Shown piece by piece: positions 7,946-16,581 of a stretch of DNA of 64,000 nucleotides. Each line of letters starts with the position of its first letter. Position 1 is the stretch's first letter. Location: assembly GCF_003604195.1 (NCBI RefSeq), contig NZ_QXGR01000008.1, positions 62,001-126,000 of the forward strand, read 5' to 3'. Source of the DNA: Simplicispira lacusdiani. GTDB taxonomy: Bacteria; Pseudomonadota; Gammaproteobacteria; Burkholderiales; Burkholderiaceae_C. The notes beneath the pieces are model-generated. The model was not told the origin of the DNA and did no database searches. It saw nothing but the letters and a program-made list of their open reading frames with translations. The position numbers and the translations under genes are program-made.

Positions 7946-8239
7946 ATGAACACACCCACCGCGCCCTTTTTCATCGCCCAGATCGAGCCCGCTGGCCAGC
8001 AATGCGACGCCTGGCCCGAGCAGCCGCTGCTGCTGTCAATGGAACAAGGCGGCATCGACTGGCCCAGCTCCTGCCGCAACGGCACCTGCCGCACCTGCAT
8101 CGGTCACCTGGCGCAGGGCGAGGTGCGCTACGCCATCGAGTGGCCGGGCCTCACGCCCGAGGAGCGGGCCAGCGGCTGCGTGCTGCCCTGCGTGGCCTAC
8201 CCGGCGTCCGACGTGGTGCTCGAAACCTCCGCCGTTTGA
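7946..8239 (+). CDS. 2Fe-2S ferredoxin
   Basis: A 97-residue plant-type ferredoxin domain. The cluster ligands are in [13 protein letters not shown] (C-x4-C-x2-C, about residues 42-54), and the fourth cysteine lies in [11 protein letters not shown]. It would carry single electrons to an unidentified oxygenase or reductase in the cytosol; no partner gene is adjacent. The N-terminal strand is short and the stretch GGIDWPSSC is typical of small standalone ferredoxins in Burkholderiales. The ATG follows element A by only 25 bases, so its promoter may lie within or be replaced by the element. Confidence 0.85.
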   Translation: MNTPTAPFFIAQIEPAGQQCDAWPEQPLLLSMEQGGIDWPSSCRNGTCRTCIGHLAQGEVRYAIEWPGLTPEERASGCVLPCVAYPASDVVLETSAV

Positions 8240-8446
8240 CCCCGGCCGGCGGCGCACCACGGCGCGCGCTCGACTAGAATGCACCTCTTCGGGCCCGCGT
8301 GCGCTGCGCGCGCCGGCCCACCGTGCGGCAGCGCCGCATCGCATGTTCTTTGGGACGCTCGCGGAGCCCGCCTCCGCCCAGCGCCGGCACCGCGGAACCT
8401 GCGCTGCAGACTGCCCTCCCCCTGCGGCCCACCGAAGAAAGCCCCC

Positions 8447-9568
8447 ATGAACACCCCCCTCACCCCCGCCCCCATCTCGCCGGTGGAGGAGATCGTCGAA
8501 GAGATGCGCGCCGGGCGCATGGTCATCCTCGTGGACGAGGAAGACCGCGAGAACGAAGGCGACCTGGTGCTGGCCGCCGACCATGTGACACCCGAGGCCA
8601 TCAACTTCATGGCGCGCTTCGGCCGGGGCCTGATCTGCCTCACGCTCACGCGCGAGCGCTGCGAATTCCTCAAGCTGCCGCCCATGGCCACGCGCAACGG
8701 CACGGTCTACAGCACGGCCTTCACCGTGTCCATCGAGGCCGCCGAGGGCGTGACCACCGGCATCTCGGCCGCCGACCGCGCGCGCACCGTGCAGGTGGCC
8801 GTGGCCAAGGACAGCCAGGCCAGCGATCTGGTGCAGCCCGGCCACATCTTCCCGCTGCAGGCGGTGGACGGCGGCGTGCTCATGCGCGCGGGCCACACCG
8901 AGGCCGGCTGCGACCTCGCCGCCATGGCCGGCTGCAGCCCCTCCTCCGTGATCTGCGAGATCATGAAGGACGACGGCACCATGGCGCGCCTGCCCGACCT
9001 GCAGGTGTTCGCCGCCGAGCACGGCATCAAGATCGGCACCATCGCCGACCTGATCGAGCACCGCAGCCGCACCGAATCCCTGGTCGAGAAGGTGGGCCAG
9101 CGCACGCTGCAGACCAGCTACGGCGAATTCACCGCCCACGCCTTCCGCGACAAGCCCAGCGGCGCCGTGCACCTGGCGCTGGCCAAGGGCCAATGGGGCG
9201 AGGGCGACGTGGTGCCCGTGCGCGTGCACGAACCGCTGTCGGTGCTCGACGCGCTGGAACTCAACCGCTCCATGCACTCCTGGGGCCTGGACACCAGCCT
9301 GCACTACATCGCCCAGCAGGGCCGGGGCGTGGCCGTGCTGCTCAACTGCGGCGAAAGCGCCGCGCAGTTGCTCGCCCAGTTCGAGGGCACGGCCCGCGCG
9401 GCCCAGGCGCCCGAGCGCGGCCGCATGGACCTGCGCACCTATGGCGTGGGCGCGCAGATCCTGCGCGAATGCGGCGTGCACAAGATGCAGCTCATGGGCC
9501 AGCCCCGCCGCATGCCCAGCATGGCGGGCTACGGGCTCGAAATCACCGGATACATCCCCAAGGAATAA
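8447..9568 (+). CDS. ribB: RibBX-type 3,4-dihydroxy-2-butanone-4-phosphate synthase
   Basis: 373 residues. The N-terminal ~205 residues are a complete DHBP synthase domain, which converts ribulose 5-phosphate to the four-carbon precursor of riboflavin: catalytic acidic loop [10 protein letters not shown] (about 26-35) and HTEAGCDLA (about 150-158). The C-terminal half aligns in position with GTP cyclohydrolase II (ribA) but lacks the zinc cysteines and the RVHSECLTGD-type motif; it keeps only a remnant [11 protein letters not shown]. This matches the RibBX variant described in proteobacteria, so GTP cyclohydrolase activity is not expected. The start was set at MNTPLTPAP; the upstream open frame is GC-driven. 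Heads a ribBX-ribH-nusB operon. No FMN riboswitch was recognised in the 200-base leader. Confidence 0.9.
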   Translation: MNTPLTPAPISPVEEIVEEMRAGRMVILVDEEDRENEGDLVLAADHVTPEAINFMARFGRGLICLTLTRERCEFLKLPPMATRNGTVYSTAFTVSIEAAEGVTTGISAADRARTVQVAVAKDSQASDLVQPGHIFPLQAVDGGVLMRAGHTEAGCDLAAMAGCSPSSVICEIMKDDGTMARLPDLQVFAAEHGIKIGTIADLIEHRSRTESLVEKVGQRTLQTSYGEFTAHAFRDKPSGAVHLALAKGQWGEGDVVPVRVHEPLSVLDALELNRSMHSWGLDTSLHYIAQQGRGVAVLLNCGESAAQLLAQFEGTARAAQAPERGRMDLRTYGVGAQILRECGVHKMQLMGQPRRMPSMAGYGLEITGYIPKE

Positions 9569-9580
9569 CGAGGAACAAAC

Positions 9581-10045
9581 ATGTTTGGCGCAGAAAAGGG
9601 AACGGGCGACAGGCTCGACGGCAAGAAGCTGCACATCGGCATCGTGCAGGCCCGCTTCAACGAAAGCATCACCAACGCGCTGGCGGCCGCCTGCCGCACC
9701 GCGCTGCTGGACCTGGGCGTGCAGGAAAAGCACATCACCCATGTGCTGGTGCCCGGCGCCCTGGAAGTGCCCGTGGCGCTGCAGGCCCTGGCCGAGCGCG
9801 ACGAGTTCGACGCGCTGATCGCGCTGGGCTGCATCATCCGCGGCGAAACCTACCACTTCGAGCTGGTGGCCAACGAATCGGGCGCGGCCGTCTCGCGCAT
9901 CGCGCTGGACTACCACGTGCCCGTGGCCAACGCCATCCTGACCACCGAGAACCTCGACCAGGCCGTCGCGCGCCAGACCGAGAAGGGCCGCGACGCCGCC
10001 TACGTGGCCGTGGAAATGGCCAACCTGCTGGACGAGCTGTCATGA
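9581..10045 (+). CDS. ribH: 6,7-dimethyl-8-ribityllumazine synthase
   Basis: Condenses 5-amino-6-ribitylaminouracil with the RibB product to give lumazine, the penultimate riboflavin step. The 154-residue length is typical. Motifs: [11 protein letters not shown] (about 23-33) with the substrate-binding Phe, [14 protein letters not shown] (about 61-74), and [17 protein letters not shown] (about 87-103) with the catalytic His. It starts 12 bases after ribBX with the purine-rich ribosome-binding site GAGGAACAAAC, and its stop overlaps the nusB start in ATGA, so all three genes form a coupled operon. Confidence 0.95.
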   Translation: MFGAEKGTGDRLDGKKLHIGIVQARFNESITNALAAACRTALLDLGVQEKHITHVLVPGALEVPVALQALAERDEFDALIALGCIIRGETYHFELVANESGAAVSRIALDYHVPVANAILTTENLDQAVARQTEKGRDAAYVAVEMANLLDELS

Positions 10046-10587
10046 GCGAACAGAACACCTCCCCCGACGCACCGGCCCCCAAGCAAAAGCGCACCGGCCT
10101 CACCAGCACGGGCGCGCGCAAGGCCGCCGCCAAATCCAACCGCACGCGCGCGCGCGAGTTCGCGCTGCAGGCGCTCTACCAGCACCTGGTGGGCCGCAAC
10201 GAGGCCACCGCCATCGACGCCTTCACGCGTGACCTGGCGGGCTTCCACAAGGCCGACGCGGCGCACTACGACGCGCTCTTGCACGGCTGCATCGCCACCG
10301 CCGCCGACCTCGACGCGCTCATCACCCCGCTGCTCGACCGCAAGATGGCCGAGATCTCGCCCATCGAGCACGCCGTGATGTGGATGGGCGTGTACGAGTT
10401 CCAGCATTGCCTGGACGTGCCCTGGCGCGTGGTGCTCAATGAATACATCGAGCTGGCCAAGGAATTTGGCGGCACCGACGGCCATAAGTATGTCAACGGC
10501 GTGCTCGGCGGCCTGGCGCCCAAGCTGCGCGCCGACGAGGTGGCGGCCGACAAGCGCGCCGACGGCGCCAGCGCGCCACAGGGCTGA
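10042..10587 (+). CDS. nusB: Transcription antitermination factor NusB
   Basis: An RNA-binding partner of NusE (S10) that recognises boxA in rRNA operons and supports antitermination. 181 residues, with a basic, disordered-looking N-terminal extension of about 35 residues before the NusB core beginning at [14 protein letters not shown]. The C-terminal part [31 protein letters not shown] is the characteristic helix-turn containing FGG and VNGVL. The start overlaps the ribH stop by four bases (ATGA). The ribH-nusB pairing is common in bacteria. Confidence 0.94.
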   Translation: MSEQNTSPDAPAPKQKRTGLTSTGARKAAAKSNRTRAREFALQALYQHLVGRNEATAIDAFTRDLAGFHKADAAHYDALLHGCIATAADLDALITPLLDRKMAEISPIEHAVMWMGVYEFQHCLDVPWRVVLNEYIELAKEFGGTDGHKYVNGVLGGLAPKLRADEVAADKRADGASAPQG

Positions 10588-10671
10588 GCCCCCCACTCCC
10601 ACCTGTTCGCGGCGGGCCACCAGCCTGCCCTGTACTCCCTCCCGCCACCCGCGGGCCTGAACCTCTCCCCC

Positions 10672-11856
10672 ATGAAAATCTCCACCCGCGCCGGCCGCAT
10701 CGAACCGTTTTATGTGATGGAAGTGGCCAAGGCCGCGCAGGCGCTGGCGCGCGAGGTGGCGGGCACGCGCGAACCGATGATCTTCCTGAACATCGGCGAA
10801 CCCGACTTCACCGCGCCGCCCCTGGTGCAGGAAGCCGCCCTGCGCGCCGTGCAGAGCGGCGCCACGCAGTACACCCAGTCGCTCGGCCTGGAGAGCCTGC
10901 GCGAGCGCATCAGCGGCTGGTACGCGCAGCGCTTCGGCGTCGATGTGCCGGCACGGCGCATCGTCGTCACGGCCGGCGCCTCGGCCGCGCTGCAGCTCGC
11001 CTGCCTGGCGCTGATCGACGCGGGCGACGAGATCCTCATGCCCGACCCGAGCTACCCCTGCAACCGCCACTTCGTGAGCGCGGCCGAGGGCACGGCGGTG
11101 CTGATCCCCACCACGGCGCAGGAGCGCTTCCAGCTCAGCGCGGAGAAGGTGCGCGCCGCCTGGGGCCCCAAGACGCGCGGCGTGCTGCTGGCCTCGCCCT
11201 CCAACCCCACGGGGACCTCGATCGCGCCCGACGAGCTGCGCCGCATCCATGGCGTGGTGCAGGAGCACGGCGGCATCACCATCGTCGACGAGATCTATCT
11301 CGGCCTGTCGTATGAAGAACAGTTCGGCCACACCGCGCTGGCCTTGGGCGAAGACATCATCAGCATCAACAGCTTCAGCAAGTACTTCAACATGACGGGC
11401 TGGCGCCTGGGCTGGATGGTGGTGCCCGAGGCGCTGGTGCCCGTGGTCGAGCGCCTGGCGCAGAACCTGTTCATCTGCGCCAGCACCATTGCGCAGCACG
11501 CCGCGCTGGCCTGCTTCGAGCCCGAGAGCATCGCCGAGTACGAACGCCGCCGCGCCGAGTTCAAGGCCCGGCGCGACTACTTCATCCCCGAGCTGCAGCG
11601 CCTGGGATTGAGCGTGCCGGTGATGCCCGACGGCGCCTTCTACGCCTGGGCCGACTGCAGCGCGGCCTGCGAGCGCCTGGGCGTGACCGGCAGCTGGGAC
11701 TTCGCCTTCGAGCTGATGCGCCGCGCCCACATCGCCATCACGCCAGGGCGCGATTTCGGCACGGCCGACACGCAGCGCTTCGTGCGCTTCTCCACGGCCA
11801 ATTCCATGGCGCAGTTGCAGGAGTCTGTGGCGCGCCTCGATGCCCTGCTGGGCTGA
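10672..11856 (+). CDS. Class I/II pyridoxal-phosphate aminotransferase
   Basis: A 394-residue fold-type I aminotransferase (AspC-like superfamily). The PLP lysine is in SFSKYFNMTGWRLGW (about residue 237); other signatures are NIGEPDF (about 38-44), SNPTGT (about 180) and the C-terminal RFVRFSTA arginine that binds the substrate carboxylate. The exact amino donor cannot be deduced; annotations in relatives are generic. It lies downstream of nusB after an 84-base gap and ends four bases before ybgC, so it may be co-transcribed with the tol genes. Confidence 0.88.
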   Translation: MKISTRAGRIEPFYVMEVAKAAQALAREVAGTREPMIFLNIGEPDFTAPPLVQEAALRAVQSGATQYTQSLGLESLRERISGWYAQRFGVDVPARRIVVTAGASAALQLACLALIDAGDEILMPDPSYPCNRHFVSAAEGTAVLIPTTAQERFQLSAEKVRAAWGPKTRGVLLASPSNPTGTSIAPDELRRIHGVVQEHGGITIVDEIYLGLSYEEQFGHTALALGEDIISINSFSKYFNMTGWRLGWMVVPEALVPVVERLAQNLFICASTIAQHAALACFEPESIAEYERRRAEFKARRDYFIPELQRLGLSVPVMPDGAFYAWADCSAACERLGVTGSWDFAFELMRRAHIAITPGRDFGTADTQRFVRFSTANSMAQLQESVARLDALLG

Positions 11857-11860
11857 ACCC

Positions 11861-12277
11861 ATGGCGTTCCAGTTCCCCGTCCGCATCTACTGGGAGGACA
11901 CCGATGCCGGCGGCATCGTGTTCTACGCCAACTACCTGAAGTTCTTCGAGCGCGCGCGCACCGAATGGCTGCGCTCGCTCGGCCTGGGTCAGCAGGCGCT
12001 GCGGGAACAAACCGGCGGCATGTTTGTCGTAACCGATGCCCGCCTGCGCTACCTGCGCCCGGCCCGCCTCGACGACCAACTCATTGTTACCGCCCAGCTG
12101 GAAGAAAAAGGCCGCGCCTCCTTGACAATCGTGCAGCAGGCGCTATTAAATCAAGAGCATATGAACGCTGGCGAACCCGCCCTGCTGAGCGAAGGCACCA
12201 TCCGCATCGGCTGGGTGGACGGCGCCACCATGCGCCCGGCGCGCATCCCCGCTCACATCCTGGAACAACTTTCATGA
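11861..12277 (+). CDS. ybgC: Tol-Pal-associated acyl-CoA thioesterase YbgC
   Basis: A hot-dog fold thioesterase, 138 residues. The active-site motif YWEDTDAGGIVFYANYLKF begins at residue 8 with catalytic Asp in EDTDAGG, followed by FERARTEWLR. It is always found heading tol-pal clusters and acts on acyl-CoA or acyl-ACP. The start MAFQFP lies four bases after the aminotransferase stop; the stop overlaps tolQ in ATGA. Compared with the E. coli protein there are about seven extra residues around ALLNQEHMNAGEP, and the DNA there (CGCTATTAAATCAAGAGC) resembles the dispersed short repeat, suggesting a repeat-derived insertion that stayed in frame. Confidence 0.92.
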   Translation: MAFQFPVRIYWEDTDAGGIVFYANYLKFFERARTEWLRSLGLGQQALREQTGGMFVVTDARLRYLRPARLDDQLIVTAQLEEKGRASLTIVQQALLNQEHMNAGEPALLSEGTIRIGWVDGATMRPARIPAHILEQLS

Positions 12278-12978
12278 ATTCCCAAGACATGTCCATCCTG
12301 CAGCTGGTGCTGCACGCGAGCTGGGTGGTGCAACTGGTCATGGCGCTGCTGCTGGGCGTGTCCATCGCCAGCTGGGCCGCCATCTTCCGCAAGCTGTTTG
12401 CCTTGAAGCGTGTGAAATCGCTCAACGACGAGTTCGAGCGCGACTTCTGGTCGGGCACCAGCCTCAACGACCTGTACGCCAGCGCCGCGCAGAACGCCAA
12501 GAACGCCGGCCCCATGGAACGCATCTTCGCCAGCGGCATGCGCGAATACCAGAAGCTGCGCGAGCGCCGCATCCAGGATCCCGGCACGCTGCTCGACGGC
12601 GCGCGCCGCGCCATGCGCGCGAGCTTCCAGCGCGAGATGGACGTGGTGGAGTCGAGCCTGTCCTTCCTCGGCTCGGTGGCCTCGGTCAGCCCCTACGTGG
12701 GCCTGTTCGGCACCGTGTGGGGCATCATGCACGCCTTCACGGGCTTCGCCGGCATGGAGCAGGTCACGCTGGCCACCGTGGCGCCGGGCATCGCCGAGGC
12801 GCTGGTGGCCACGGCCCTGGGCCTGTTCGCCGCCATTCCCGCCGTGATCGCCTACAACCGCTTCGCGCGCGACATCGACCGCGTGGCCATCCACCAGGAG
12901 ACCTTCATCGAGGAGTTCTCCAACATCCTGCAGCGCAACCTGGGCGCGCACCCCGCCGCCTCGGCGTCGGGCCACTGA
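12274..12978 (+). CDS. tolQ: TolQ proton-channel subunit
   Basis: Inner-membrane subunit of the TolQ-TolR motor that energises TolA for outer-membrane constriction at division. 234 residues with three transmembrane segments: about residues 18-38 (VVQLVMALLLGVSIASWAA), about 140-160 and about 173-193. The conserved C-terminal core SYVGLFGTVWGIMHAF-type motif is present as SPYVGLFGTVWGIMHAF, with TVAPGIAEALVATALGL following. Translationally coupled to ybgC (ATGA) and followed by tolR after 12 bases. Confidence 0.95.
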   Translation: MNSQDMSILQLVLHASWVVQLVMALLLGVSIASWAAIFRKLFALKRVKSLNDEFERDFWSGTSLNDLYASAAQNAKNAGPMERIFASGMREYQKLRERRIQDPGTLLDGARRAMRASFQREMDVVESSLSFLGSVASVSPYVGLFGTVWGIMHAFTGFAGMEQVTLATVAPGIAEALVATALGLFAAIPAVIAYNRFARDIDRVAIHQETFIEEFSNILQRNLGAHPAASASGH

Positions 12979-12990
12979 GGGAGAACGCCC

Positions 12991-13416
12991 ATGCCCGCCA
13001 TGGCCTCCCGCGGCGCCGGCCGCCGCCGCTCGATGAACGAAATCAACATGGTGCCCTTCATCGACGTGATGCTGGTGCTGCTCATCATCTTCATGGTGAC
13101 GGCGCCCATGCTCACGCCGGGCATGGTGGACGTGCCCAGCGTGGGCAAGAGCAGGAACCAGCCCAAAAGCTTCGCCACCGTCGTCGTGAACAAGGACGGC
13201 TCGCTGCGCTTCAAGACGCGCGACGCCGAGCACACCCTCAGCACGCGCGAGATCGGCGAGGCCGCGCTGCGCTGGCAGCAGGCGCAGGGCGGTGAATCCG
13301 CCGTGGTCATCGCCGCCGAGAAGAGCGTGCAGTACGAAACCGTGGTCAAGGCCATGGACGCGCTGCAGAAGGCCGGCGTCCAGCGCGTGGGCCTGTCCGT
13401 CAAGCAGGGCGGCTGA
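12991..13416 (+). CDS. tolR: TolR proton-channel subunit (ExbD family)
   Basis: A 141-residue ExbD/TolR protein: short basic cytoplasmic N-terminus (GRRRSMNEINM), one transmembrane helix VPFIDVMLVLLIIFMVTAPM (residues 21-40) with the essential proton-carrying Asp25, and a periplasmic peptidoglycan-binding domain. Asp25 and the following helix are the hallmarks. The GGGAG-type ribosome-binding site lies between tolQ and tolR. Works in a complex with TolQ and TolA in the inner membrane. Confidence 0.95.
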   Translation: MPAMASRGAGRRRSMNEINMVPFIDVMLVLLIIFMVTAPMLTPGMVDVPSVGKSRNQPKSFATVVVNKDGSLRFKTRDAEHTLSTREIGEAALRWQQAQGGESAVVIAAEKSVQYETVVKAMDALQKAGVQRVGLSVKQGG

Positions 13417-13435
13417 ACGCCGCCGCCAGCGCCGC

Positions 13436-14407
13436 ATGCACGCCCAAGACGACCGCGACCAGTTCGCACCGCCCCGCCCGCCGGCGCGCGTGCGCGCCAT
13501 CGCGCTGGCGGTATTGGCCCATGTGCTGCTGGTCGTGGCCCTGACCTGGGGCGTGCACTGGAAGACCAGCACCGACCAGCCCGCCGTGCAGGCCGAGCTG
13601 TGGTCCGCCGTGCCGCAACAGGCCGCGCCGCGCGACGACACCCCGCCGCAGCCGTCCGAACCGGCGCAGCCCCCGCCACCGCCGGAACCTCCGGCGCCCG
13701 TGCAGCCCCCATCGCCCCCGCCCCCGCCGCCGCGCCAGGCCGAGCCCGACACGCGCGAAGCCGACCTCGCCATCGAGCGCGAGAAAAAGCGCATCGAGAA
13801 GGAAAAGAAGGACAGGGAGCGCGCCCAGCAGCTCGAACGCGAGAAACGTGAACGTGAGCGCAAGGAAGACGAGCGCCGCGCCCAGGAAAAAGAACGCCTG
13901 CAGAAGGAAAAAGAAAAGGACAAGCAGCGCGAGAAGGACCGCCTGGAAAAAGAAAAGCGCCTGGCCGAGGAGAAAAAGCGCCAGGAGGCCGAGGACAAGC
14001 GCAAACAGGAGGCCATCGAAAAGGCCAACGCCAAGGCCGCCAAGGACCGGCGGGATGAAACCCTGCGCCGCTTGCAGGGCCTGGCCGGCGCCACGGGCGG
14101 CGAAAACGCCACCGGCACAGCCCAGCGCGATGCCGGCCCCTCGGGCAGCTATGGTGGCCGGGTGGCCGCCAAGGTCAAGCCGCACATCGTCTACCCCGAC
14201 GCCGTGTCGGGCAACCCGCGCGCCGAGGTGGAGGTGCGCGCCGCGCCCGACGGCACCATCACCGGCTTCAAACTGACCCAGTCCAGCGGCAACAAAGCCT
14301 GGGACGACGCCGTGCTGCGCGCCCTGCAGAAGACCGAAACCCTGCCGCGCGACGTGGACGGCCGTGTGCCCTCCTCGCTCGTCATCGGTTTCCGCCCGAA
14401 AGACTGA
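13436..14407 (+). CDS. tolA: TolA envelope-spanning protein
   Basis: 323 residues with the three TolA domains: a transmembrane anchor at about residues 18-39 (VRAIALAVLAHVLLVVALTW); a proline-rich linker (about 65-100) leading into a long charged Lys/Glu/Arg/Ala helix (about 105-210); and a C-terminal TonB-like domain (about 235-323) containing VYPDAVSGNPRAEVEVR and SGNKAWDDAVLRAL. It bridges the inner membrane motor to Pal and TolB. The start MHAQDDRD lies 19 bases after tolR. tolB and pal, normally next, are absent; trhP follows instead. Confidence 0.94.
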   Translation: MHAQDDRDQFAPPRPPARVRAIALAVLAHVLLVVALTWGVHWKTSTDQPAVQAELWSAVPQQAAPRDDTPPQPSEPAQPPPPPEPPAPVQPPSPPPPPPRQAEPDTREADLAIEREKKRIEKEKKDRERAQQLEREKRERERKEDERRAQEKERLQKEKEKDKQREKDRLEKEKRLAEEKKRQEAEDKRKQEAIEKANAKAAKDRRDETLRRLQGLAGATGGENATGTAQRDAGPSGSYGGRVAAKVKPHIVYPDAVSGNPRAEVEVRAAPDGTITGFKLTQSSGNKAWDDAVLRALQKTETLPRDVDGRVPSSLVIGFRPKD

Positions 14408-14481
14408 TCCCCCCTTCCCCCACCGCAGGCTTCCCGCCCACCCTGTGCGCGCCGGAAGGCCCTGGCGGACAATCACGCACC

Positions 14482-15846
14482 ATGACCCTCAAAAGCCCCG
14501 AACTGCTGCTGCCCGCCGGCTCGCTCGACAAGATGCGCGCCGCCTACGACTTCGGCGCCGACGCCGTCTACGCCGGCCAGCCGCGCTACAGCCTGCGCGC
14601 GCGCAACAACGAATTCCGCCAGGAGCAGATCGAGCAGGGCATCCGCGAAGCGCACGCGCGCGGCAAGAAGTTCTTCCTCACCAGCAACCTGCTGCCGCAC
14701 AACGACAAGGTGCGCACCTACCTGCGCGACATCGAGCCCATCATCGCCATGCGGCCCGACGCCCTCATCATGGCCGACCCCGGCCTCATCATGATGGTGC
14801 GCGAAAAGTGGCCCGAGGTGGAGATCCACCTCTCGGTGCAGGCCAACACCACCAACTACGCGGCCGTGAAGTTCTGGCAGAAGGTGGGCGTCAAGCGCAT
14901 CATCCTCTCGCGCGAGCTGAGCCTCGACGAAATTGCCAAGATCCGCCAAGAATGCCCCGACATGGAGCTGGAGGTGTTCGTGCACGGCGCGCTGTGCATC
15001 GCCTACTCGGGCCGCTGCCTGCTCTCGGGCTACTTCAACCGGCGCGACCCCAACCAGGGCACCTGCACCAACGCCTGCCGCTGGAACTACGCCACCCAGG
15101 AAGCCGCCGTGGACCCGAACACCGGCGAGGCCATGGCCGCGCGCATGGAAGGCGACTTCAACTTCAACCAGGCACAGGAGGAAGGCAACAACGCCTTTGC
15201 CTCGTGCGGCGGCGGCGAGCGGCACCCGCTGGCCGACAAGGTCTACCTGCTGGAAGAGAAGGAACGCCCGGGCCAGCTCATGCCCATCATGGAAGACGAG
15301 CACGGCACCTACATCATGAACAGCAAGGACCTGCGCGCCGTGGAGCATGTGCAGCGCCTGGCGGAGATCGGCGTCGATTCACTCAAGATCGAGGGCCGCA
15401 CCAAGAGCCAGTACTACGTCTCGCGCACGGCCCAGATCTACCGCCGCGCCATCGACGACGCCGTGGCCGGCCGCCCGTTCAACCCGGAACTCATCACCGA
15501 GCTCGAAGGCCTGTCCAACCGGGGCTACACCCCCGGCTTCCTGGAGCGCCGCCCCGCCAACGACTACCAGAACTACGAAACCGGCAGCTCCGAGGCCCGG
15601 CGCAGCCAGTTCGTGGGCGAAGTCAAGGCCGTGCAGGACGGCTGGGCCGAGGTGGAAACGAAAAACCGCTTCGCCGTGGGCGACACGCTGGAGATCATCC
15701 ACCCCCAGGGCAACCGCCTGGTGCGCCTGGAGCAGATGCGCGGGTTGGAGGGCGAGGCTCTGCAAGTCGCCTCGGGCAGCCCGCTGCGCGTGCGCATTCC
15801 GCTCGAAGGTCCGGCGGAAGGGGCGCTGATAGCACGGTTGATTTGA
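14482..15846 (+). CDS. trhP: Peptidase U32-family tRNA hydroxylation protein TrhP (YegQ)
   Basis: 454 residues, nearly identical in length to E. coli YegQ (453). Members of this U32 subfamily are needed for prephenate-dependent 5-hydroxyuridine formation at tRNA position 34. The N-terminus ELLLPAGSLDKMRAAYDFGADAVYAG and the cysteine-containing segment SGRCLLSGYFNRRDPNQGTC...NACRWNY are diagnostic, as is LKIEGRTKSQYY. Cysteines in this segment probably hold an iron-sulfur cluster in related U32 proteins. It follows tolA after 74 bases and is probably transcribed separately. Called protease in older annotation, without support. Confidence 0.88.
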   Translation: MTLKSPELLLPAGSLDKMRAAYDFGADAVYAGQPRYSLRARNNEFRQEQIEQGIREAHARGKKFFLTSNLLPHNDKVRTYLRDIEPIIAMRPDALIMADPGLIMMVREKWPEVEIHLSVQANTTNYAAVKFWQKVGVKRIILSRELSLDEIAKIRQECPDMELEVFVHGALCIAYSGRCLLSGYFNRRDPNQGTCTNACRWNYATQEAAVDPNTGEAMAARMEGDFNFNQAQEEGNNAFASCGGGERHPLADKVYLLEEKERPGQLMPIMEDEHGTYIMNSKDLRAVEHVQRLAEIGVDSLKIEGRTKSQYYVSRTAQIYRRAIDDAVAGRPFNPELITELEGLSNRGYTPGFLERRPANDYQNYETGSSEARRSQFVGEVKAVQDGWAEVETKNRFAVGDTLEIIHPQGNRLVRLEQMRGLEGEALQVASGSPLRVRIPLEGPAEGALIARLI

Positions 15847-15860
15847 GGGCTGCTTTTGCC

Positions 15861-15922
15861 AGCTATTGAAAAGATAGCTGATAGCGCTTGGATTGATTGG
15901 CTTTCAGCATGAAAAATAGCTG
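15861..15922. repeat. Short AT-rich dispersed repeat, copy 3
   Basis: AGCTATTGAAAAGATAGCTG then ATAGCGCTTGGATTGATTGG and a second AAAATAGCTG end. It sits 15 bases after the trhP stop codon and can form hairpins, so it may terminate that transcript. The rest of the gap to 16131 has no gene; it includes the near-palindrome CTGGTCGGTACCGGCCAG and a small GCTCAA/TTGAGC hairpin. Confidence 0.6.
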
Positions 15923-16131
15923 AAACCTTTGCTGGATAAGCGCTGCCAGCTCCTCTTTTTGCGATCTGCTGCCTAGCCTGCTCTTTTGCATGGGCGGCCT
16001 GCCCATACATCCACGCGTATTAGTGGTCATGACACAACTGGTCGGTACCGGCCAGGAGCTGCCGCTGCCCAGAAGCAGGCGCTCAATGTTGTGTTGAGCT
16101 GTACCCTTCAGCGGGTCCGCTCCTACTAAAT

Positions 16132-16425
16132 TTAGATCTCGGCAGCACCATATAGTGCTTTCGCGGCGGCCCGTGTCAGAACTTCGAGCTTGGGTGGACC
16201 GCCACCATGCCTATCTCCGAAAGGATAGGAAAGCTCCCAGAACCTACCGTCACTTGGGTCTTTGAGGAGCCAGGTCCAGCCGACTTCCCGTTCCGCAACC
16301 TTTATTAGGTGATTGGCTAAGAGTAAATCGATCCGCTCAGTCTCACGACTCGCGATAAACCTGTCCCCAACCATTACCGAATCACCAAATATGGCTGTTT
16401 CGTGCGGTGCAATTGGACTGGTCAT
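16132..16425 (-). CDS. Imm27-type immunity protein (orphan)
   Basis: A 97-residue soluble protein. The C-terminal segment KDPSDGRFWELSYPFGDRHG followed by GGPPKLEVL, preceded by ERIDLLLANHLIKVA and GWTWLL, matches what I know of the Imm27 family, immunity proteins for polymorphic toxins. No toxin, Rhs, CDI or secretion gene is nearby, so it is an orphan that could protect against non-self toxins. The DNA is visibly AT-richer than the flanking genes, suggesting transfer. The ATG start is uncertain: a GTG ten codons upstream keeps the frame open. Isolated between a repeat-rich gap and a divergent DUF5610 gene. Confidence 0.6.
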   Translation of the reverse strand: MTSPIAPHETAIFGDSVMVGDRFIASRETERIDLLLANHLIKVAEREVGWTWLLKDPSDGRFWELSYPFGDRHGGGPPKLEVLTRAAAKALYGAAEI

Positions 16426-16581
16426 ATTGAGATCTTGCCACTTCCTTGAGTCCACCGATCACCCAGCCGATTTCTAAAGCCCAAACAGACCCCCTTTCAC
16501 CGCCCAGATTCAACTTTCACCCGCATCTGCCGATAATTCCAGAAGGTATCCCACGCCATCAACCCCTCTGAGGAGACTGCC

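Noticed and set aside
8240..8446. FMN riboswitch in the ribBX leader
   Set aside because: RibBX genes are often riboswitch-controlled, so I looked for the conserved RFN core (GGGGCxGGGTGAAA, CCGACGGT). The leader is GC-rich with hairpins but no recognisable core.
16040..16131. attC site for the Imm27 gene as a second cassette
   Set aside because: ACACAAC and GTTGTGT are complementary at a suitable distance and a GTTGAGC is present, but the left core breaks RYYYAAC and the inner arms do not pair as an attC. No core site was found on the other side of the gene.
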